From Sorghum bicolor (taxonomy: Eukaryota > Streptophyta > Magnoliopsida > Poales > Poaceae): a stretch of DNA of 64,000 bases. Both the position numbers and the translations under genes were made by a program. The stretch is from contig NC_012875.2 in NCBI RefSeq assembly GCF_000003195.3, positions 14,181,240-14,245,239 of the forward strand, given 5' to 3'. Shown piece by piece: positions 58,190-64,000 of the stretch. Within the stretch, counting starts at the first letter, position 1, and the number at the start of each line of letters is the position of its first letter. Below the pieces are notes generated by a model. It was not told where the DNA came from. It worked only from the letters and a program-made list of their open reading frames with translations, and made no database searches.

Positions 58190-59754
58190 CATGAAGAGAG
58201 AAGTTGTCTCTGGAGATATCCCATGATTATAATCTATCCTGGCTCAAGTTAGTGAAATTGGTCACTTGACAACTTAGGAAGTGGATATGCTACATCTACT
58301 GTTGATTCTACGGAGACTCAAAAGACTTCATTGCTAAAGAGAGCATGACCAGTATGTTCTAGTTGATGGAAGTTCTCATCTAGGAGATGTCATCTTTAAT
58401 GATGGACTTAAGAAAGTTAAAAATGCAAGAGTTGGAAACCACCAAAGGAAATTGAATGAGACTTAGAGTTTTATAGATATAGCAAGAGGCTATCATAGGT
58501 TTGCTGGGGCCAAAGTGATCTTGACATAAGAGTGAATAAGAGATTGACTTGGAATGATAAGATTCTATCAGTGGTTCACCGAAGGTGTTGTAAAGATTGG
58601 CAAATAGAGTTCGTCTATTCCATCGAGACTTTAGATGTGCTCCATACAAGAAAAGTAGTGGCTGGTGCATAAGTCAACTAAGTGGGTTGGATTAACTGAC
58701 ATGATGTGGAGGTATCCATAGTGGAGCATGGAGATACTGTCTTCTTGGTTATAAGAGTGATATCTACGTAGAATGTAAGAGACTAAAGGGCATCTTTAGG
58801 AAGTTGGATTTGAGCTGGTCACATCATTGATGGATTTGAGTGAATCAAGAGTTATGACTAGGAAAAGTGATATCACTTGAATGAGAAAAAAGCCTTTACG
58901 AATGCTCAGAGCATAAAAGGTGTGCTAGAGGAGTTCAAATAACACCAAGGTTTGAGGAGTTCAGTGTTGAACTAGAGTGATGTCACTAGTACTGCCAAAG
59001 GAGCTCTATTAATTACTCATTTGAGAACCACAGGAACTGAAAAGATTACTTAAGAAGATATGTTGTGAGCTTGTGTATTGCAGTATGGTACAAAGAGTTT
59101 ACCGTATGCTAAGTTTTCTTAGAACAACAGTTAGAGCCTTCGGTGGGAGCCTTTTGAAAGCTTGCATGGATGTAAGTGTAGAACCCTGTTGATTTGGAAT
59201 CAAACGTGATAACACAAGTGTTTGGGCTAGATGTTCTAAGAGATGCAGAACTGCAAGAGTGTTCACGGATAACTTTAAGGGTGGCACAGTCTCAACAGAA
59301 GATATATGCTGACAACCGGAGAAAAGAATAAGCTTTTGAAGTAGAAGACTATATGTATTTGAAGGTGTCACCTATGAGAAGTGTGAGAAGATTTAATATG
59401 AAGGAATGGTTAGCACCAAGGTATATCTGGCCTTTCAAAGTGTTAGAAAGATGGGGTGAAGTGGCTATTAGAGCATCTGAAAGTTTGGGAGGAATGCATG
59501 ATGTTTTCCATGTGTCTTAACTCAAGAAGTGTTTGTGTGTGCCATAATAGCAGATATCGTTAGAAGAATTGACTGTTAAAGGGGATCTTACTTATGAAGA
59601 ATATCCGGTAAAAATTTAGGAAATAGCAGAAAGAGTTACAGGAAGTTGAGTAGTCAAGATGTGTAAAGTTCAATGGAATCAATATTACCGAAGAAGAGGC
59701 TACTTGGGAAAGAGAAGAGGATCTAAGAAAAACATACCCGCAGTGGTTTGAGTA
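58190..59754 (+). pseudogene. Decayed Tekay pol remnants in Tekay-4
   Basis: Only fragments align with Tekay-1. An RNase H piece near 58740-58800 (TTGGTTATAAGAGTGATATC for the LIGHKCDIY region); integrase C-terminal part near 59050-59200 (TGCAGTATGGTACAAAGAG, matching LQYGTSWDKSLPYAEF); post-integrase section 59280-59520 (YLKVSPMRSVRRFNMK, MHDVFHVS); chromodomain tail near 59590-59750 (TYEEYPVKI, EEEATWEREEDLRKTYPQWFE). Frames change repeatedly and stops are frequent. It cannot encode an enzyme. Confidence 0.82.
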
Positions 59755-59813
59755 AGCACCAACTGAATCTCGAGGACGAGATTCATCTTAAGAGGGGTAG
59801 AATTGTAACACCC

Positions 59814-62800
59814 TAAAATTTGCTCCTTTGAAATAGAGTTTAAAAAAATTAATTATGTATTTTTGTGTTCATGAAAATGTAGGAAAAATAATATTTTTTT
59901 AAATTAAAATTTATCATAAGGCTTAGCAATATTGTTGTGCATATATGCTGGTGCATAAGATTTAATGTAATGTTTGCTTGATGCTCCTTCGTGTGTTGTG
60001 AGTGAGCAAAGTTTTAAAAATACGTTTAGTAGAACGATCGTCCTTGACCAGTACGTCTTTATCTTTATCCACAATCAAATTCTTTATTTCTCGGCTCAAG
60101 TTTTTATTATGAGCTTTCTAAAATCTTTTCTTTGTCACCTAAATTCCTTCTTTTAGTTTCTCGTTCATCAAGCACTATCTGCGATCTTCTTGGTAATTTT
60201 CCAGCTTTTTCTGGAACTTGTTCCCACTTCTGTGAGCATAATCTAGATGCTCCATATTATCTTATCAGGCGCTCCAAATACTTTATTTGAGTTCCTCATG
60301 TTCTATAATGTCTCTGAGAATTTTCTCCGAATTTTCAGAGCTTTCGGAATATTTTTCATAGCTTAAATAATAATTCTAGACTTTTTGGAATTATTTTATC
60401 CATGAAATTAAATAATTCCGAAAATAATAAATCTCTATTCTTTTTTCAATGCTCAAGGCCCATGCCTTTAATTACTAATGGGTTTTAATAATTAATTAGA
60501 CCTATTAGTAAAGATGGAGGTTACAACATCAATTAGTACTATATTGCTAGTTGATGTAATTGTAGAGAGTTTTTCTCCCTATATATGTGTACCAACCTCT
60601 TGGGTTAAGCACACCAAAACTACCGTAAAGGGAGCCCCTAGTTTGGGAAATCCCTCGTGTAGTAAATTAAAATTTTCTCCTCCTCTCTATATCGCCAATG
60701 CCCAATCCTGATGACTATTATCTCCGGCTAGCTCTGAGGTTTATCCGGCCTGCCTTCGTCCGTCTCCAAACAGGTCATGCCAAAGTCCAATCTTGATCCA
60801 GGTTAGCACCAGGACACCTCTATCTGCTAAATCAGGCCTTCCGTGTAATTTGTCAATGCTCGATCTTCGTTGCCGTGTATCTGCAAGCGATCCTACGAAG
60901 GTACATGTCCTACGTACCTGACCTAAATTGCTCTCTATCTTGCTTGTTCTCTCTCTCCTACTAATCATCGCATATACCTTTCATTAAGCTTTTGCCAACA
61001 GGAAAAGCTAGCTGCTTCTAAGCCTGACCAAGCTTCTGAGCTGTTGGTCTGCTCCCAAAACTCCATAACCCTGGCTGCGGTCAACTTCCTAGAGCTGAGA
61101 GCTCTCTGGCACAAATCTACGAAGGTCGTCACTCGTCACGCAACGCATTAAGGTTTTTGTTGATCATTACCTTAAATCCTTCCAAGTTACGTGAGGTCAT
61201 AGTGACATAATTTATGCGTTATGAGCGTTTGTTGGTCATGTAGTATGTTTATAAAATTTATAAATAATATATTTAATTTGATTAATGTTTGCGTGCAACT
61301 AGTTTTTGAATTAACAAGTGATACAGGTTTAACCTCCGCTATATATATATATCAAATGTTAACTTGATTAATTACAACATAAATATATATATTTATAATC
61401 TGCTTGATCTAAACATGTTTCAGACATGAATCTCGGTAAGATGCTCACATGTTTACTTTCTTTTCATAAAATTTATTTTGCTTATAAATAATTCTATAAA
61501 TATTTATAAATAAAACATGACTAGTTTGAACTCGGTATTTTCACTAAAAATATAATTTAACTAAGTTAATATCCGGCACATAATTTTATTCAAATCCATG
61601 CATCTAGTCCTTTCTTTTGCAATATAAAATTTCTGTAGTCGTTTCTTTTTCATTATAGCTCTGATAAGAGTGCTTTTCCCGTCTGTGTGTTTGTAGCAAC
61701 GCGTAGATTAGTCTTCAAACCTTTTTATTGATTGGTGTATTGTTTTAATTTATTTCTATTGTTTGCTTCGTGTATGATTGTTTGGATGCTTGTGTGGTGC
61801 TTTATGATATCGTCCAGTCGGTGAGCTATACGTGGTGATCAAGAAGCAGTTCATTGAAGGTTTGGAACTTGAAGAATGATCCATGTTTAAGGCAAGTATA
61901 GCATGGGATCATCCTTGTTTCCTAATAACTTTAATCACACAATTCATATTGCATGTGTCTCCTTGATAAGGATTTCCTAGTATTGATCTTATACCTTGTC
62001 ACCTATGGTTTTGCATTGGGTAGCTTATGCTAGTGCTCCACTAAACCATGATCTTGTAATTTGATTAATGGAATATGCAATAAACGTTAAAAGATGACTT
62101 TTTAGCAACCTTGGAAAAGAGGGCTGGAGCATTGGGCTATCTTATGGTGCTCTCGTTTCTCTCCATAAGGACTTATCTGTATCTGACCATCCGGGACATA
62201 CAGTACAACTGTGAGGGCTACATGGCTCTGGCTTTAGTTCAGTATGAGGACCTTTTCTAGCTTGTTAGTGGTTACCCTTGTGGCGCAAGTGGGGGATAGC
62301 AGACCGTGGATTCCTGCGGGTGAGTCACACGGACTGACTAACGAAACCTAGCGGCCCTAACTTGTTAGACGAACCTTTGAAAGGCTTCATAGTGAACCCT
62401 GCCGGCCTCCCTAGGAAGGGGGTTAAGAGACTCGCGACCTCGGGCGAAAGGGTAAATCACGACTCACAGTGAAAGTGTACAACCTCTGCAGAGTGTAAAA
62501 CTGATATATCAGCCGTGCTCACGGTCACGAGCGGCCTTGGACCAATACAGAATAAATGATNNNNNNNNNNNNNNNNNNNNNNNNNNNNNNNNNNNNNNNN
62601 NNNNNNNNNNNNNNNNNNNNNNNNNNNNNNNNNNNNNNNNNNNNNNNNNNNNNNNNNNNNATTGTGACAACTAAAAGCTACATGCAGTTCAACCGGTGTC
62701 TAGCCTTTGAGCCTCATGAACTCTATGTTATTCTTGCTGAGTACGAGATGTACTTACGCTTGCCTTTTTACATTTTATTTGGATAAAAATCCCGGATGGG

Positions 62801-63057
62801 TACCAGATTGCTAGTTTGGAGAAGAGTTTAGGCTTGTGCTCAACCAGTCAGTTGTCCCTGTGGAGTTGGAGCTTTCGCCTGAAGAACGGAGAGTCTTTCC
62901 GCTGTTTGCTATCTAAGGTTATATCTTTTATACTAAGTTCGTTATATATAAGCATTGTCTATTGATATTACCCCTATTTGTGGCTATATGTGAGATTTGA
63001 CTTCCTGGGCTCACATATGGTGTGTATCTGGTTTTGTTCTTAAAACCGGGTGCTACA
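59814..63057 (+). repeat. Tekay-4 3' LTR (contains an assembly gap)
   Basis: It is preceded by AAGAGGGGTAGAA (59800-59812). It is the same as 53262-56535 except for about 17 scattered differences and the gap. Followed by CAAAT. Confidence 0.94.
62561..62660. other. Assembly gap (100 N)
   Basis: It corresponds to 56017-56138 of the 5' LTR, so about 122 bp are missing. The 100-N length is a placeholder. Confidence 0.95.
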
Positions 63058-63062
63058 CAAAT

Positions 63063-64000
63063 AAAGAAAATAAACAAGTGTAAGTACACCTCGTACTTAA
63101 CAAGTATAACAGGGGGTTTCATGAGGCTCAAAGGCTAGACACTGGTTTAACTGCATGTAGCTTTTAGTTGTCACAATTTTAGCATATGAGTAGCATCAAG
63201 TTGTCAAGACCCATAATAAACTCAAGATCAGGTAAAGTGAATAAAGAATAGCATAAACAACATATTAACAATAATAACATTTAATGATTTGCCATTAGTG
63301 TTCATTTATTCTGTATTGGTCCAAGGCCGCTCGTGACCGTGAGCACGGCTGATATATCAGTTTTACACTCTGCAGAGGTTGTACACTTTCACTGTGAGTC
63401 GTGATTTACCCTTTCACCCGAGGTGATCAGCCCCTTAGCCCACTCCCAAGGAAGACCGGCAGGGTTCACTATGAAGCCTTTCAAAGGTTCGTCTAACAAG
63501 TTAGGGCCGCTAGGTTTCGTTAGTCAGTCCGTGTGACTCACCCGCAGGAATCCACGGTCTGCTATCCCCCACTTGCGCCACAAGGGTATCCACTAACAAG
63601 CTAGAAAAGGTCCTCATACTGAGCTAAAGCCAGAGCCATATAGCCCTCACAGTTGTACTGTATGTCCCGGATGGTCAGATACAGATAAGTCCTTATGGAG
63701 AGAAACTAGAGCACCATAACATAGCCCAATGCTCCAGCCCTCTTATCCAAAGTTGCTAAAAAGTCATCTTTTAATGTTTATTGCATAATTCTTTAGTCAA
63801 ATTACAAGATCATGGTTTAGTGGAGCACTAGCATAAGCTACCCAATGCAAAACCATAGGTGACAAGGTATAAGATCAATACTAGGAAATCCTTATCAAGG
63901 AGACACATGCAATATGAATTGTGTGATTAAAGTTCTTAGGAAACAAGGATAATCCCATGCTACACTTGCCTTGATCACACTGGTCCTGCTGATCCTGCTC
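63063..64000 (-). repeat. Tekay-3 LTR, continuing past the window end (minus strand)
   Basis: It resumes the LTR cut at 53261 after the CAAAT duplication. The minus-strand motifs are those of the Tekay-4 LTR in reverse (GTACAACCTCTGCAGAGTG, TTTTCTAGCTTGTTAG), with moderate divergence. The right end is outside the window. Confidence 0.85.

Larger units (their letters stand above)
53262..63057 (+). mobile_element. Nonautonomous Tekay-type LTR element with near-identical LTRs (Tekay-4)
   Basis: LTRs 53262-56535 and 59814-63057 start TGTAACAC(T/C)CTAAAATTTG and end ACCGGGTGCTACA. The perfect duplication CAAAT lies at 53257-53261 and 63058-63062. It has an intact tRNA-Met primer site and polypurine tract. 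The 3.28-kb internal region has no gag, protease or complete polymerase; only decayed RNase H, integrase and chromodomain pieces remain. By eye I count about 17 differences between the LTRs (roughly 0.5%), making it the youngest insertion in the window. Confidence 0.94.

Noticed and set aside
1..64000. tRNA, rRNA, organelle DNA insertions and CRISPR-like arrays
   Set aside because: Both strands were read for these. The only regular arrays are microsatellites and the diverged Tekay spacer repeats. tRNA-like matches are retrotransposon primer sites only.

Overview
The window is nuclear DNA of a grass, most likely Sorghum or a close andropogonoid relative. I infer this from the MITE families, the large Gypsy and Copia LTR retrotransposons and the GC-rich split gene. 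About 85% of it is transposable-element sequence. I recognise one intact host gene: a seven-exon secreted acid lipase / triacylglycerol lipase 2-like gene at 40431-42434 (410 codons). It sits in a small MITE-rich island (about 37.2-44.1 kb) between two stacks of nested retrotransposons.

Left part: a 270-bp tandem duplication (41-585), a PIF/Harbinger-like element (599-1193, duplication TAA) and a complete Ty1/copia element, Copia-1 (1399-7939, duplication GTGTT). Then comes a truncated chromovirus-type LTR (8203-10354) joined to a minus-strand Athila-like element, Athila-2 (10355-11366 and 33652-34973). Athila-2 was split by the plus-strand element Athila-1 (11367-33646, duplication GAAGG). 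Athila-1 was in turn split by a complete Tekay-type chromovirus, Tekay-1 (14392-26437, duplication GTAGT with one mutated base). Athila-1 is rearranged: the middle 1.1 kb of its 3' LTR is inverted, and its 5' side carries an inverted copy of its own 3' end. Its coding region has gag and two tandem protease-like domains but no reverse transcriptase or integrase.

Middle part: a decayed hAT transposon (34975-37199), six or seven short MITEs and the lipase gene.

Right part: a minus-strand copia element, Copia-2 (44128-49333), has lost its 5' end to a minus-strand Athila-like insertion, Athila-3 (49334-52976). Athila-3 is interrupted by a minus-strand Tekay-type LTR, Tekay-3 (52977-53261 and 63063 to the window end). 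Tekay-3 is split by Tekay-4 (53262-63057, duplication CAAAT). Tekay-4 has two nearly identical 3.2-kb LTRs but no coding capacity left inside.

The most unusual signals are these. (1) In both copia elements an open frame beginning inside the LTR runs to the LTR's last codon. In Copia-1 it continues into Gag and would give Gag an N-terminal extension with two hydrophobic segments. (2) The Athila-1 LTR has swallowed a copy of its own primer-binding site. (3) Athila-1 has an internal inversion whose outer ends still carry matching target duplications. (4) Tekay-4 transposed recently although it encodes nothing. Coordinates of element ends come from matching LTR termini and target duplications read directly in the sequence; lineage names are inferred from protein motifs. 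Two runs of N (14760-15004 and 62561-62660) lie inside LTRs and can be sized from the partner LTR.
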